Shown: piece after piece, positions 34,895 to 44,662 of the stretch
How positions within the stretch are numbered: the first letter of the stretch is position 1
Layout: each line of letters starts with the position of its first letter
Source of the DNA: Paucibacter sp. Y2R2-4
GTDB lineage: Bacteria; Pseudomonadota; Gammaproteobacteria; Burkholderiales; Burkholderiaceae_C
Length of the DNA: 64,000 bases
Assembly: GCF_025717535.1 (NCBI RefSeq)
Contig: NZ_JAJIRO010000001.1
Location: 620,001 to 684,000 of the forward strand
Reading direction: 5' to 3'
Translations under genes and position numbers: made by a program
Notes under the pieces: generated by a model
What the model was told of the DNA's origin: nothing
What the model saw: the letters and a program-made list of their open reading frames with translations, nothing else
Database searches by the model: none

Positions 34895-37800
34895 TCAATT
34901 TGAGGGCTTGGTTTGCGAATCGTCCTTGGCCGGCAGTTCCTGCGCGGGCACCGGCCGGCCAAAGTAGTAGCCCTGAAAGGCCTGGCAGCCCATGGTGGAC
35001 AAAACCTCCAACTGCCCGGCGTTCTCTACGCCTTCGGCGATCACCTTCAAGCCCAGGCTCTGGCCCAGGGCCAGCACGGTCCGGGCAATCACCACGTCGT
35101 TCAGGTCGGTGAGCAGATCGCGCACAAAGGACTGGTCAATCTTCAGCTGATCCAGCGGCAGGCGCTTCAAGATGGACAAGGACGAATAGCCGGTGCCGAA
35201 ATCATCCAAGGAGAAGCCCACGCCCAAGGCCTTGACGGCGCGCATCTTGGTGATGACGTCTTCCACGTCGTGGATCAGCATGCTTTCGGTCAACTCAAGC
35301 TTCAGCTGGTAAGGGCTGGCCCCCGTGCGCCGCAGGGCCGAAGCCACCGATTCCACAAAATCATCCTGGGTCAGCTGAGAAGCACTGACATTGACGGCCA
35401 TGGTCCAAGGTGCGGTCATCGGGTCATCGGCCCAGTTGCGCAGCTGGGCGCAGGCAGTCTCCAACACCCACTGCCCAAGCGGCAGGATCAGGCCGGTTTC
35501 TTCCGCCAAAGGAATGAAGAACAGTGGTGACATCAAGCCATGTGTGGGATGACGCCAGCGCACCAGGGCCTCCACGCCATCGGGCTCGCCCAAGGCATTG
35601 ACCTGAACCTGGTAGTACAGCGTGAACTCCTGCGCCGCCAAGCCTCGCCGCATATCGTGGGCCAAGCTCTGCCTCATCGCCACCGAGGCTTGCAAGACCG
35701 GGTCGTAAAAACAGGCCCGATTGCGCCCGCCCGATTTGGCCTGGTACATCGCCACGTCGGCCTTTTTCAGCAGTTCTTGGCGGCTTTCCGCCTCGCCCTT
35801 GAACACCACGATGCCAATGCTGGGCGTGCACACATGTTCTTGCCCGCGCAAGGCATAGGGCTGCGCCAAGATTTGCAGCAACTTGTCGGCCACGCTCTCG
35901 GCGGCCTTGGCCGCCTCTTCGCTGTTCGACCCCAAGGCTTCCAGCAAGACCACGAATTCATCGCCGCCAAAACGGGAGATGATGTCCCCATCACGAACCT
36001 GGGCACGCAGGCGCTCGGCCACCTGCTGCAGCAGTTGATCGCCAGTCTCATGGCCCAGGCTGTCATTGAGCAGCTTGAAGTGGTCCAGATCGAGCAATAG
36101 CAAGGCCGAATGCTCGCCGCTGCGCCCAGAATTTTGCAAAACCTGCGCCAGCCGATCCAGCAGCAGGCGCCGATTCGGCAGGCCCGTCAGCGGGTCATAG
36201 AAAGCCAGGCGGTGCATTTCCTCCTGATGTTGATGCTGGCTAGAGAGATCGCGCACCAAGCCCATGAAAGTGTCTTGTCCCTCAGTCGCCAATTCAGAAA
36301 CGCTCAAAAGCACCGGGAACAAGCTACCGTCTTTGCGCAGTCCTTCGAGCTCGCAGGAGCGCCCCACGACATGGGGGGCCTCATCTCGGATGTAAGCGAC
36401 CAGTTGCTCGCCTTGAAGGCTGTGCTGAGGCTCAGGCATCAACACGGAGAAACTGCGCCCAATCAGCTCTTCAGCGGCATAACCAAACATTTCACCGGCA
36501 GCACGACTGAAAGACAAAATCAAGCCTGAGGCATCGATGCTGATCACACCATCCTTCATATGATCCAGGATGGCTTGCGTGTGTTGAGCGGACTCTCGCA
36601 ACTTTGCCCGGCCCGCCAATAGCTGCTGTTCGGCCTTTTTTTGCTCGCTGATGTCATTGAGCTGTGTCACCAAATGCAGCACATGCCCCGCCGGATCTTT
36701 CACCCCAGCCACCGATAACAAGCCCCACAGCACATGACCGTCCTTGTGGAAGTAGCGCTTGGTCATCACGTATGAATCGATTTCACCGCGCAATGTGCGG
36801 CGCATCTCGCGCAGGTCCAAATCGAGGTCTTCGGGCAAGCTCAAACGCTTGAAGTCCAGGCTCATCATCTCGGCTTCGGCATAGCCAAACATCTGACAGA
36901 GCTTGGCATTGACCCGCAGCCAGCTGCCCTCGGTCGAAACCAAGGCCATACCGATGGCCGAGCATTCAAAAGCACTCTTGAAGCTGGCCTCACTTTGCGC
37001 CAGCGCCTCCTCGGCCAACCAACGCGCACTGATGTCCTCATGACTGACCACGGCACCGCCGCCTTGCTGCTTCAGCGTGAAGGCACGCATACGAAACCAA
37101 CGTTTTTGCGAGGGCGAGTGGCAGGGATAGTCCATGCTGAACTCGGTCCGGCGCCCCGCCAACACGTCTTCAATACCGCGCAGCGCCGGCAAGGCTTCAT
37201 CGGCTTGAAGGTGATGATCAGCCTCGCGGCAGACCTCAAGATAGTTGATGCCGATGGAGCTCGTAGCCAACGTGGCCGAGCCGTTTTGCCGGGCGAATTC
37301 TTCCCAGCCTCGATTGACCGACATGATCACCCCATGCGCATCCAAGACGGCAATATGCTCGGTCAGTGCGTCGATCACCGCGGCGCTGAAGTTCTGTGCT
37401 TGACGCAATCGCTCTTCCGCCAACTTGCGTTCGCTGATGTCTTGCACCGTGCCGTAAAGACTCAAGGGCTCACCATCCGCGCTGCGCTCAAGCGCCCCAT
37501 AGCCCAAGAGCCAACGACTGACGCCCCCCTCAGTACGAACCCGAAACTCGATGCCCCCTGGGTCGCGGCCCGACAAGCAAACGGCAAACCAAGACTGCAC
37601 CGCTTCCCAATCATCCACATGCAAGAGTGATTGATATTCCTGCCCGAAGGCAGAGGGCAAAGGCGAGCCAGGCTCGATGCCATAGAGCTTGTAGGTCTCA
37701 CTGCTCCAGGTCCGCTCACCACTTCGGACGTCCAGGCGCCAGCTGCCGATGTGGGCAATCGCCTGGGTGTCGTTCAGCAAGCGCTGCTGCTCGCGCACCG

Positions 37801-39310
37801 CACTGACATCTCGACCTATACAACTGAGGCTTTGCACATGGCCACTCGCGTCGCGCAGAGCCGAGATATGCCACTGCAGCCAGTGCACGCGGCCATGCCG
37901 CCCGACTTGGCGGTTCTCCCAGCGCAGACCCGTGGCCGCGCCAGCATCCAGCCACGCCCGCAAGGCTTGCAACATCGGCTCACGGTCGTCCGCATGAGCA
38001 AAGCTCAATGCCGATTGTCCAATGCAGTCCTTTGCCGGCAAACCGAAGACCTCTTCGGTCGCGCTATTGACGAATGTAAAACGGCCCGCACTGTCGATGC
38101 TGGCAATCAAATCAGGCGAATGCTCCACCAGGACGCGATAGCTGGCCTCGCTGTCTCGCAAGGCAGCATCGGCATCACGTCGCGCCTCTAGCACTTGTTG
38201 CAAGAGAAAGCCGACCCGCTCAATCTCGCCCCAATGCGCCAACTCTGCAGGAACCACCCCTTGCTTGCCCGCTTCGGCATCCAAGGCCTTGGACATCGCC
38301 ACCAGCGGCCGGATGATGCTGCGCCCTAGTTGCAAAGCCAGCGCCAAGGCCAAACCCAAGGCCAGACCGCAAAGCAGCACGCTGCGCTGCAGGCGGCTGC
38401 GATGCTCGGCGAACAGTTCGTCCACCGGCAAGCCCACAAACAAACGCCACTCACCGCCGGCCACGGGTCGGCTGTAAAAAACACGCGACAGGCCAACTTG
38501 GTCTTGCGCATGGAAGTAGCCCGCCGCCTGCATTGAGTACGAACTACTGCTTAAACCCCTTGGGGCGCTTGCAGCCTCGTTCGATGCGAGCCCTGCCCCA
38601 TAACCCGCAGCCTCAGCAGGAAGCAAAACAGATGGCGACAAGGGCTTGCCCACATGCTGAGCCAAGTCCTCGGATCGCAACAGCACCTTGCCTTTCTGAT
38701 CGACCACGGTGATCAGGGCGTGCCGGGGTTGGCCCGCCATCAACTCCTCATTCACTTGCAGCAAATCGAGTGCGATGCGCAGCAGGCCAGCACGTTTACC
38801 GCTGTCGCCGTAGATGGGCATCGACAATGAAGAGATCCAACGGCCACTGATTTGCCCGAGCACAGCGCCGGACATCGCAAAACCATCTTTCGCCAGCGCC
38901 TCTTTGAACCACGCGGCATTCGCCTGCGGCAGACTCGGCGCGGCCCGCGGCAAGTAGGAGCAGACGACTTGCCCCTCCAGATCTCGCACCACCAGGGTGC
39001 TGAACTCTGTGTTGATCTGCGCGTAATTGGCGATCACTGGATCGCAATTGGTGGGGTCCAAGGCCCTGACCTGTGGCCGGGCAGCAATGCGAGTCAGCTG
39101 CGCTTGCGCTCGCTGAAGCGTGTTTTCCAAGCCCCCCGCCACATCGTCGGCCATCAGGCGCAAACGGTCTTGGGCTGCGGCCTCGCTGCGCTGCAAATCA
39201 GCGAGCAGCGTACCGACCAGCAGCAAAGCCGCCGGCAAGAAAGCGACCAGGGCAAGCAGAAAGATCCGCTGACGAATCGAAAGGCGACGGAACACGCGCT
39301 TCGGCATCAT
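34895..39310 (-). CDS. Membrane PAS-GGDEF-EAL cyclic-di-GMP signalling protein
   Basis: A 1,471-residue sensor that makes and/or degrades cyclic di-GMP. Order by eye: membrane segment (about 17-37), periplasmic sensing domain (about 38-310, Cache-like), second membrane segment (about 311-330), five PAS repeats (about 390-500, 515-620, 640-760, 775-890, 905-1020), GGDEF domain with intact RFGGDEFVVLLEA (about 1110-1122), and EAL domain with EALVRWRHP and DDFGTGYSSLSILKRLPLDQ followed by LKIDQSFV. Both catalytic signatures are intact, so either activity is possible. No HAMP domain is obvious although the segment after the second membrane helix is helical. It is monocistronic and convergent with bpt. 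Confidence 0.93.
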   Translation of the reverse strand: MMPKRVFRRLSIRQRIFLLALVAFLPAALLLVGTLLADLQRSEAAAQDRLRLMADDVAGGLENTLQRAQAQLTRIAARPQVRALDPTNCDPVIANYAQINTEFSTLVVRDLEGQVVCSYLPRAAPSLPQANAAWFKEALAKDGFAMSGAVLGQISGRWISSLSMPIYGDSGKRAGLLRIALDLLQVNEELMAGQPRHALITVVDQKGKVLLRSEDLAQHVGKPLSPSVLLPAEAAGYGAGLASNEAASAPRGLSSSSYSMQAAGYFHAQDQVGLSRVFYSRPVAGGEWRLFVGLPVDELFAEHRSRLQRSVLLCGLALGLALALALQLGRSIIRPLVAMSKALDAEAGKQGVVPAELAHWGEIERVGFLLQQVLEARRDADAALRDSEASYRVLVEHSPDLIASIDSAGRFTFVNSATEEVFGLPAKDCIGQSALSFAHADDREPMLQALRAWLDAGAATGLRWENRQVGRHGRVHWLQWHISALRDASGHVQSLSCIGRDVSAVREQQRLLNDTQAIAHIGSWRLDVRSGERTWSSETYKLYGIEPGSPLPSAFGQEYQSLLHVDDWEAVQSWFAVCLSGRDPGGIEFRVRTEGGVSRWLLGYGALERSADGEPLSLYGTVQDISERKLAEERLRQAQNFSAAVIDALTEHIAVLDAHGVIMSVNRGWEEFARQNGSATLATSSIGINYLEVCREADHHLQADEALPALRGIEDVLAGRRTEFSMDYPCHSPSQKRWFRMRAFTLKQQGGGAVVSHEDISARWLAEEALAQSEASFKSAFECSAIGMALVSTEGSWLRVNAKLCQMFGYAEAEMMSLDFKRLSLPEDLDLDLREMRRTLRGEIDSYVMTKRYFHKDGHVLWGLLSVAGVKDPAGHVLHLVTQLNDISEQKKAEQQLLAGRAKLRESAQHTQAILDHMKDGVISIDASGLILSFSRAAGEMFGYAAEELIGRSFSVLMPEPQHSLQGEQLVAYIRDEAPHVVGRSCELEGLRKDGSLFPVLLSVSELATEGQDTFMGLVRDLSSQHQHQEEMHRLAFYDPLTGLPNRRLLLDRLAQVLQNSGRSGEHSALLLLDLDHFKLLNDSLGHETGDQLLQQVAERLRAQVRDGDIISRFGGDEFVVLLEALGSNSEEAAKAAESVADKLLQILAQPYALRGQEHVCTPSIGIVVFKGEAESRQELLKKADVAMYQAKSGGRNRACFYDPVLQASVAMRQSLAHDMRRGLAAQEFTLYYQVQVNALGEPDGVEALVRWRHPTHGLMSPLFFIPLAEETGLILPLGQWVLETACAQLRNWADDPMTAPWTMAVNVSASQLTQDDFVESVASALRRTGASPYQLKLELTESMLIHDVEDVITKMRAVKALGVGFSLDDFGTGYSSLSILKRLPLDQLKIDQSFVRDLLTDLNDVVIARTVLALGQSLGLKVIAEGVENAGQLEVLSTMGCQAFQGYYFGRPVPAQELPAKDDSQTKPSN

Positions 39311-39511
39311 GGGCCCGGTTCAAAGAACACCCGGCAACTCTAGCGCCTCAACTGCTCGGCCAACACACAAAAAACTCAATAAATCAGGGGCTTAAGCATA
39401 TTGCGTCGAAACCAAGGCTTCAGGCCAGCGACGCCAAGGTGGGCGGGTCCAGGGTCAGGTCTTGCCCTCCTTGGGCCGAGGCTTAGGCAACCAGGGCCGC
39501 AGAGATTCAGC

Positions 39512-40642
39512 TCAGGCAAGCTCCAAGCGCTGCACGACCTCTTCGGCCAAGGCCAGGCAGCTGGTCAAGCCCGGGGACTCAATGCCCAGCAGGTTCACCA
39601 GTCCCGGCAGACCATGCTGGGCCGGGCCATCGACACGGAAATCTGGCGCGGGCTCATTCGGGCCATGAATCTTGGGCCGCACGCCGCTGTAGGCCGGCTG
39701 CAGCGAGGCGTCCGGCAAAGCGGGCCAATACCGCCGAACATCCGCGTAAATAGCTTGTGCGCGGCCGGCATCAACTTGGTAGTCCAGTTGGTCGGGGCTG
39801 CGGATTTCTTCGCCCAACCATTCGGCATCAGGGCCGAAACGCGCCTGCCCGGCCAAGTCCAGCGTCAAATGCACGCCCAGCCACGCGTCTTGAGGCAAGG
39901 GGTAAATCAAATGCTCAAAAGGTGAACGTCCTGCCAAAGAAAAATAGCTGCCCTTGCTGAAGTGCGCTTGGGGCTGATGGGCCGAGCCAAGACCTTCGGT
40001 CTGCTGAGTCAACTGCGGCGCCCACAGGCCCGCTGCGTTGATCACTCGTTGCGCCAACAACTCCATCTCGACACCGTCGGACTCCACCGTCAGCCGCCAG
40101 GCGCCAGCCTCAGGTTGCATGTGCAGCACCTTTGAACACAGGGCCAAAGCTCCGCCTGCGGCCTCAAGCTCCCCTTGCAAAGACAACATCAGACCGTGAC
40201 TGTCCACAATCCCGGTAGACGGGGACAGCAAGGCTGCTTCACATCGCAAGGCGGGCTCCAGCGCTTGCGCCTCAGTGGCAGACAGCCATTGCAAATCATG
40301 CACACCATTGCCCTGGGCTTTGGCGGCCAACGCTTGAAGGCCGGGCAGTTGATCGACCCCGGTTGCGACCACCAGCTTGCCGCAACGTTGATGCGCCACC
40401 TGGTGCGCCTCGCAATAACCGTACAGCAGGTCACGCCCGGCTACGCAGAGCTTGGCCTTCAAAGACCCCGGCGGGTAATACAGGCCCGCATGGATGACCT
40501 CGCTATTGCGCGAACTCACCCCACTGCCGATTTGCTTGTCTTGCTCGAGAACCAAAGTTTCCATGCCCCGCTGCGCCAAAGCCCGCCCCACAGCCAAGCC
40601 CACCACGCCCGCGCCTATCACCACTGCATCAACTTTTTCCAT
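39512..40642 (-). CDS. lhgO: L-2-hydroxyglutarate oxidase/dehydrogenase-like flavoprotein
   Basis: FAD-dependent oxidoreductase of the DAO/L2HGDH group, 376 residues. The FAD-binding Rossmann motif is [19 protein letters not shown], near the N-terminus. [20 protein letters not shown] and [20 protein letters not shown] are characteristic of L-2-hydroxyglutarate dehydrogenases, and the C-terminal [17 protein letters not shown] closes the fold. Known members oxidise L-2-hydroxyglutarate to 2-oxoglutarate and pass electrons to the quinone pool. The upstream extension of the frame to 40813 is antisense-like and lacks family similarity; the start at 40642 is set by [12 protein letters not shown]. 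Confidence 0.85.
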   Translation of the reverse strand: MEKVDAVVIGAGVVGLAVGRALAQRGMETLVLEQDKQIGSGVSSRNSEVIHAGLYYPPGSLKAKLCVAGRDLLYGYCEAHQVAHQRCGKLVVATGVDQLPGLQALAAKAQGNGVHDLQWLSATEAQALEPALRCEAALLSPSTGIVDSHGLMLSLQGELEAAGGALALCSKVLHMQPEAGAWRLTVESDGVEMELLAQRVINAAGLWAPQLTQQTEGLGSAHQPQAHFSKGSYFSLAGRSPFEHLIYPLPQDAWLGVHLTLDLAGQARFGPDAEWLGEEIRSPDQLDYQVDAGRAQAIYADVRRYWPALPDASLQPAYSGVRPKIHGPNEPAPDFRVDGPAQHGLPGLVNLLGIESPGLTSCLALAEEVVQRLELA

Positions 40643-40960
40643 CAGCCTATTGTGCGATGCACGCCACAAATCGCCGCTGGGCCGCCGAGCAAAAAGACAA
40701 ATCGAAACTTTCCTGCACCCCAGCTTTCGCCAACTATTGCGCGCCCTGCGCACAAGATAGGCCTCGGGAGCCAAAGTGTCGGCGAAACACCCCGCTTTTT
40801 GAGCGATCGCCAAGCGCCACTACGCTGACACTCCGCAGCCATCGAGCTCAGCAGTTATGGGCCACCTCAGGCCATCGTCAAAAACGATGCGGGGATCAGG
40901 GAGCCAATCAAAGAAAGAACAGTGGAGTCATGGTGAACCCATGACTGCGAGGGCACCATC
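40643..40960. other. 318-base intergenic region, nothing recognised
   Basis: Divergent spacer between the lhgO-like gene and the response regulator gene. I see no RNA gene, clear promoter or repeat; a short purine-rich stretch before the regulator start may serve as ribosome site. Confidence 0.5.
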
Positions 40961-41941
40961 ATGTCTGCTAGCGCGAATGCGGTCGGCAAACGCATCTTGA
41001 TCGTCGACGACAGTCGAGCCATCCAGGCCATCATCCGCCGGGTACTCGAATGCGAAGAACTGGGTGAGCTGGATTTTCAAACCGCCAACGACGGCGCTGA
41101 AGCGCTGGACAAGGTCCAGGCCTTCAAGCCCGACTTGGTCTTGTCGGACTGGCATATGCCGGGCGTTTCCGGCATTGAGTTGCTGCAAGCCTTGCGGCAA
41201 ACCGGGCACAACAATATCGCCGTCGGCTTTGTCACCACGGACCGCGCCACCGAATGCCAGGCGCAGGCGCGCAGCAATGGCGCCTTGTTCGTGCTCAACA
41301 AGCCTTTTGACAACCAGGCCTTGCGCAATGCCGTGGCCATGGGTTTGGGTCGAAGCGCCTTGGCTCCTACCTCCGCTGCGACCCACAAGATCGCAAGCGA
41401 CAGCCCGGCCAAGACGCAAGTCGCCGCAACAAACAAGGCAGAGCAAGCAGCCATCGAATCGCTCGCTCAAGCACAGCATGCCCTGTTTGCCCATCTGGGC
41501 ATGCGCGGTTTCGACTTGGTTCGCGCAGAAAGCCAAGAGGCCTTTGTGCAAAAGGGACCGCAGCTGATCGCGCTGTATGGCAGCGCCGGCCGCAAAGGTG
41601 TTTATGCCGTGGGGCTGCTGGACTTTCCGGCTTGCTGGATGCTGGGCGGCCTCGCCGCGGGCTGCAGCCCACAGGAAATGCAAAGTACCCGCGAAGCCGG
41701 CAAACCCAGCAACAAACAAATCGAGCAAGCAACTCGCTTCATGCGCGCAATGGGGCCTTTGCTCAAGAAGCGCAGTCCGAGTGACGAGCCAACGTTGAAC
41801 ACCGCAAGGCTGTCCAGCCAAGCCCTGGAGCGGCTCGCCAGTTTGACCGAATCCAATGCAGGCCGCACCGACCTGCACCTGCGCATTCATTCGCTGGGGG
41901 TGCATGGCGAAGCGCGCTTGAGCTTCATGCTGACGGTTTGA
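40961..41941 (+). CDS. Response regulator with unusual C-terminal domain
   Basis: A 326-residue two-domain protein. Residues 10-130 are a CheY-like receiver: RILIVDDSRA with acidic pair Asp16-Asp17, phospho-acceptor Asp63 in LSDWHMPG, and the conserved lysine in FVLNKPFDN. The C-terminal half is not a DNA-binding domain; YAVGLLDFPACWMLGGLAAG near residue 215 and the helical stretch after it weakly resemble the CheC/CheX/FliM-like fold, which is an inference. The next gene starts three bases after its stop and encodes a membrane-anchored coiled-coil protein, so the two probably work together. No chemotaxis or flagellar genes are in the window. Confidence 0.8.
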   Translation: MSASANAVGKRILIVDDSRAIQAIIRRVLECEELGELDFQTANDGAEALDKVQAFKPDLVLSDWHMPGVSGIELLQALRQTGHNNIAVGFVTTDRATECQAQARSNGALFVLNKPFDNQALRNAVAMGLGRSALAPTSAATHKIASDSPAKTQVAATNKAEQAAIESLAQAQHALFAHLGMRGFDLVRAESQEAFVQKGPQLIALYGSAGRKGVYAVGLLDFPACWMLGGLAAGCSPQEMQSTREAGKPSNKQIEQATRFMRAMGPLLKKRSPSDEPTLNTARLSSQALERLASLTESNAGRTDLHLRIHSLGVHGEARLSFMLTV

Positions 41942-41943
41942 GC

Positions 41944-42717
41944 ATGAGCGCGTCGATGTCTCTGGAGGACTTTGCCAGCATTGCGGTGCTGTGCGCCAAT
42001 GCGGTCTTCATCGTCGTCTCAGTGGCGAGCTATCTGCGCATGAACGCGCACGAGCAGCGGCGACAACAGTTCATCGTGCGCGCGCTCAATGACACGCGCG
42101 ACAGCGGCCGTGAACTGAAAGGCGTGGCACGAGAGCTGGCCCGACTGATGGAGCGGGCCGAACGCATGCGCCTGTGGCAACGCGGTGGATCCAGCGAGTC
42201 CATGGGGCACTCTTCCTCCGATTGGGATGCGGAACCCAGCGCTGACATCGGCCCCGAGCCCGATATGCAAAGGCTGCGCCCGCTCGACTCACCCGCCAGC
42301 ATGCAGCCCGAGGCTTATGCGGAATGGCGCCGTTTGCACCAAGTGGAGCTGGATCGCGTGCTGCAACAGCGCCGGCGCTTGCAAGACCAACTGGCCACAG
42401 CATTGCAACGTCAGCAAGAGGCCGAACGCCTGCTGCACCACTCCCGATCCCGTTCTGGCAGCAACTCCGAGTCCCGCAGCGAGCCCAATGGTCGCGAACG
42501 TCAACTGCTGCAGCATGCTCAATCACAGCTGCAAGAAGCCCTGCTGCGCAGCGAAGACGGAGAGAGCCAGCTGCAGAAACTGCGCAAACAGTTGCAGACG
42601 CTGGAAGGTAGATTGGAACGCAGCCTGATCGAGAAGGACTTCATCGAAGACCATTTATTGCGACTTGATCGACAAGAACGGCAACAGCAAGAGCAGGGCT
42701 TGGTAGCCAGCCCCTGA
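41944..42717 (+). CDS. Membrane-anchored coiled-coil protein
   Basis: A 257-residue protein I do not recognise as a family. It has one N-terminal membrane segment (FASIAVLCANAVFIVVSVAS, about residues 8-27), then a basic, charged helical region, a linker, and long coiled-coil stretches rich in Gln, Arg, Glu and Leu (about 115-150 and 165-250). The ATG at 41944 lies three bases after the response-regulator stop; a TTG two codons earlier overlaps that stop and is an alternative. The topology suggests a cytoplasmic scaffold at the inner membrane, perhaps serving the response regulator. Confidence 0.65.
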   Translation: MSASMSLEDFASIAVLCANAVFIVVSVASYLRMNAHEQRRQQFIVRALNDTRDSGRELKGVARELARLMERAERMRLWQRGGSSESMGHSSSDWDAEPSADIGPEPDMQRLRPLDSPASMQPEAYAEWRRLHQVELDRVLQQRRRLQDQLATALQRQQEAERLLHHSRSRSGSNSESRSEPNGRERQLLQHAQSQLQEALLRSEDGESQLQKLRKQLQTLEGRLERSLIEKDFIEDHLLRLDRQERQQQEQGLVASP

Positions 42718-42869
42718 TTGGCGGCACAATCGCTACCCTGCTTGGCTTCGATTGGCGAACGTCCGGATAGCGTACGCAGCGATTCAATCATTCCGGCCAA
42801 ATGCTCGAAAAATGCACGAGCATCAAACAAGCAAAATTGTCTGCAATCAATCTCTGAAGGATATCAAGC

Positions 42870-43433
42870 ATGGGTCGCCCCGTTCTTATCAGCGCTGGAC
42901 TGCTGGCCTTGGCCCTGGCATTCACGGCCCCCGCACGCGCCGACTTCGAACTGGTGGACAAAAAAGGCCGCCGCATCGTGTTGAAAGACAACGGCACTTG
43001 GCGTTATGTCGATGCTGCCGACAACACCGCCTCGGCCGCCGAGGAAAAGAAACCGGAAGTCAAACTCGACGAGATGCTCGAGTTGCAGATCACCCGTCGC
43101 GTAGAAAGCCCTGGCGGTTGCAGCTTCGAGTTGTCACTGGCCAACAAGCTGCCGTTCGAGGTGCGCAATCTGGTGCCAGACTTTTCCGCTTACCGGGCGA
43201 ACGGCCTGGTTCATTCAACGCAACTGACCAGCTTTGCCTGGATCAAGCCGAGCGAAGTTCGCAATAAAACTGTGCAATTCAATGGCATCGCCTGCTGGGA
43301 TATTGCTCGCCTACAAGTGCATGGCGCGGACCGCTGCGAAGTCGGCGACTTGAACAAGTTCACCGAGGCCAAGGGCAAGTGCCTGGCCGCCATCAAGGTC
43401 CTGCCCAGCGACTTGCTGACATTCAATAAGTAA
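42870..43433 (+). CDS. Exported hypothetical protein
   Basis: A 187-residue protein with a clear signal peptide (residues 1 to about 24, LLALALAFTAPARA) and SD GAAGGA upstream. The mature start DFELVDKKGRRIVLKDNGTW followed by RYVD resembles small periplasmic proteins found in Burkholderiales, but I cannot name a function. Four cysteines (GGCSFEL, IACWD, DRCEV, GKCLA) are spaced to allow two disulfides. It is convergent with the DHH phosphoesterase gene, nine bases away. Confidence 0.7.
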   Translation: MGRPVLISAGLLALALAFTAPARADFELVDKKGRRIVLKDNGTWRYVDAADNTASAAEEKKPEVKLDEMLELQITRRVESPGGCSFELSLANKLPFEVRNLVPDFSAYRANGLVHSTQLTSFAWIKPSEVRNKTVQFNGIACWDIARLQVHGADRCEVGDLNKFTEAKGKCLAAIKVLPSDLLTFNK

Positions 43434-43441
43434 GGACCTAA

Positions 43442-43465
43442 CTCAGGCTTCAGATGGGGCCTGAG
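43442..43465. terminator. Hairpin at a convergent gene junction
   Basis: CTCAGGC (43442-43448) and GCCTGAG (43459-43465) form a seven-pair stem overlapping the end of the DHH gene. The stem shares CTCAGGC with the hairpin at 17487-17514. Confidence 0.4.
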
Positions 43466-44378
43466 CCTCAAAGCGACCACTGAGCAAGGCAGGCAAGCGC
43501 TCCACACCCATTCGGAAACCGCAGGCCTGGGCGTGCCCACCACCGCCCATGCTTTCGGCCAGCGCAATGCAATCAAAGTGGCGCTGCGAACGCAGCCCAC
43601 ACTTCACCGCACCGCCCTGCCCGGCACTCCACATCAAGGCAAACGTGCCTGACTTGGCGGAGAGCAAATCCCCCACCAGGCTGTGGAACATGCCAGGCGC
43701 ATTGACCATCAAACCCTCAATGCCATTGAAGACCAGGGGCTGAGCCCCTTCTGCCAAATCGGCGCAGAGCTTGCGATACTTTTCGTCCATGGCTGCGCCG
43801 CGCGCCATAAAGGCCGTGAGTTGCTCTGGCGTGAAAGCCGCCAAGGCCTGCCAGCGTACAAAGTCTTTTTCCTCCATATCGAGGGCAGACAAAAAGGCGC
43901 CGCTCTCCGGGTATTGCCATGCCCAGATATCACGGTCCTCGATATAGCGCACCAGAGCAGGAACCTCGCCCTCGGAATGGAAAAACTCCCAGGCCAGGCG
44001 AGCGCCAGACTTGCTCATGTCGAAGTGCAAAACACCGCAGCGGCAGGCATAGCCGCTCAGCTTTTCGGCCGCGCTTTTGTGATGGTCCAGCAGCACCAGT
44101 TTGGCCACCCCCGCCTCTTCAATGGCGCTCAAAATCTCTTGCGGGAAGGAGAAATCCAGGATGTAAACCGCTCTCCCAGCCAACGCAGGCAAATCAGCCA
44201 CGCTTTGAACCTGGCCATGATCCAGGCCGATGAACTCCGCCTTCCCCTCGTAATAGATCCACGCCGCCAAAGCCGCAGCAAAGCCATCGGAACAGCCTTT
44301 GCCGTGATACAGAACCAAAGGCTGCGGATCCGTTTTGGACGGAGCAATCAGCAGTTGCAAGGGAAGAATGGATTTCAT
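43443..44378 (-). CDS. DHH/DHHA1 family phosphoesterase
   Basis: A 311-residue phosphoesterase of the DHH superfamily (RecJ/oligoribonuclease NrnA/polyphosphatase relatives). Visible: an N-terminal metal site variant (VLYHGKGCSDGFAAALAAWI), DFSFPQEIL, the DHHKSAAE motif near residue 97, and the C-terminal DHHA1 glycine motif SMGGGGHAQACGF near residue 287. The substrate is not determinable; short oligonucleotides or a nucleotide second messenger are possible. The frame continues 43 codons upstream without family similarity. It lies just outside the left end of the integrated element, beyond the displaced ssrA terminator. Confidence 0.88.
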   Translation of the reverse strand: MKSILPLQLLIAPSKTDPQPLVLYHGKGCSDGFAAALAAWIYYEGKAEFIGLDHGQVQSVADLPALAGRAVYILDFSFPQEILSAIEEAGVAKLVLLDHHKSAAEKLSGYACRCGVLHFDMSKSGARLAWEFFHSEGEVPALVRYIEDRDIWAWQYPESGAFLSALDMEEKDFVRWQALAAFTPEQLTAFMARGAAMDEKYRKLCADLAEGAQPLVFNGIEGLMVNAPGMFHSLVGDLLSAKSGTFALMWSAGQGGAVKCGLRSQRHFDCIALAESMGGGGHAQACGFRMGVERLPALLSGRFEAQAPSEA

Positions 44379-44431
44379 GGCGCACCAATTGAAGAGAGGC
44401 GAGGCACAAGCAGCTATCGCCATCGTATTGA

Positions 44432-44474
44432 ACAAGAAAAAAGCCCTAAGTGTTTGAAAACTTAGGGCTTTTTG
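44432..44474. repeat. Left copy of the 43-base terminal direct repeat (att region, terminator)
   Basis: Matches 54071-54113 at 39 of 43 positions; all four differences are in the hairpin loop. It contains a perfect 13-pair hairpin (44438-44450 with 44461-44473, arms end in AAAAA/TTTTT), a rho-independent terminator in either direction. The copies are 9,639 bases apart and bracket the element. Before insertion this was probably the original ssrA terminator. Confidence 0.8.
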
Positions 44475-44560
44475 ATGAGGAACTCTGCCGCGAGGCAGAG
44501 CTTGCAATGGACCGGGGTCACTTGAACTCTCCTATGAAAACGCCTTTTTTCAATGCCGAG

Positions 44561-44581
44561 TTGCCCCCAAAGTTGCCCCCA
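44561..44581. promoter_or_regulatory. Putative integrase arm sites, left end
   Basis: TTGCCCCCA occurs at 44561-44569 and 44573-44581, 12 bases apart. The same motif clusters at the right end (53969-54050). Paired arm clusters near both att regions are what tyrosine integrases need; the assignment is inference. Confidence 0.5.
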
Positions 44582-44662
44582 GACACACAATGCTGCACCG
44601 CTTCGCAGCGGCCCGGATGCTACCTCCGAAACTCTCCGAGTTTGCCCTGCCCTAAAAATCAA

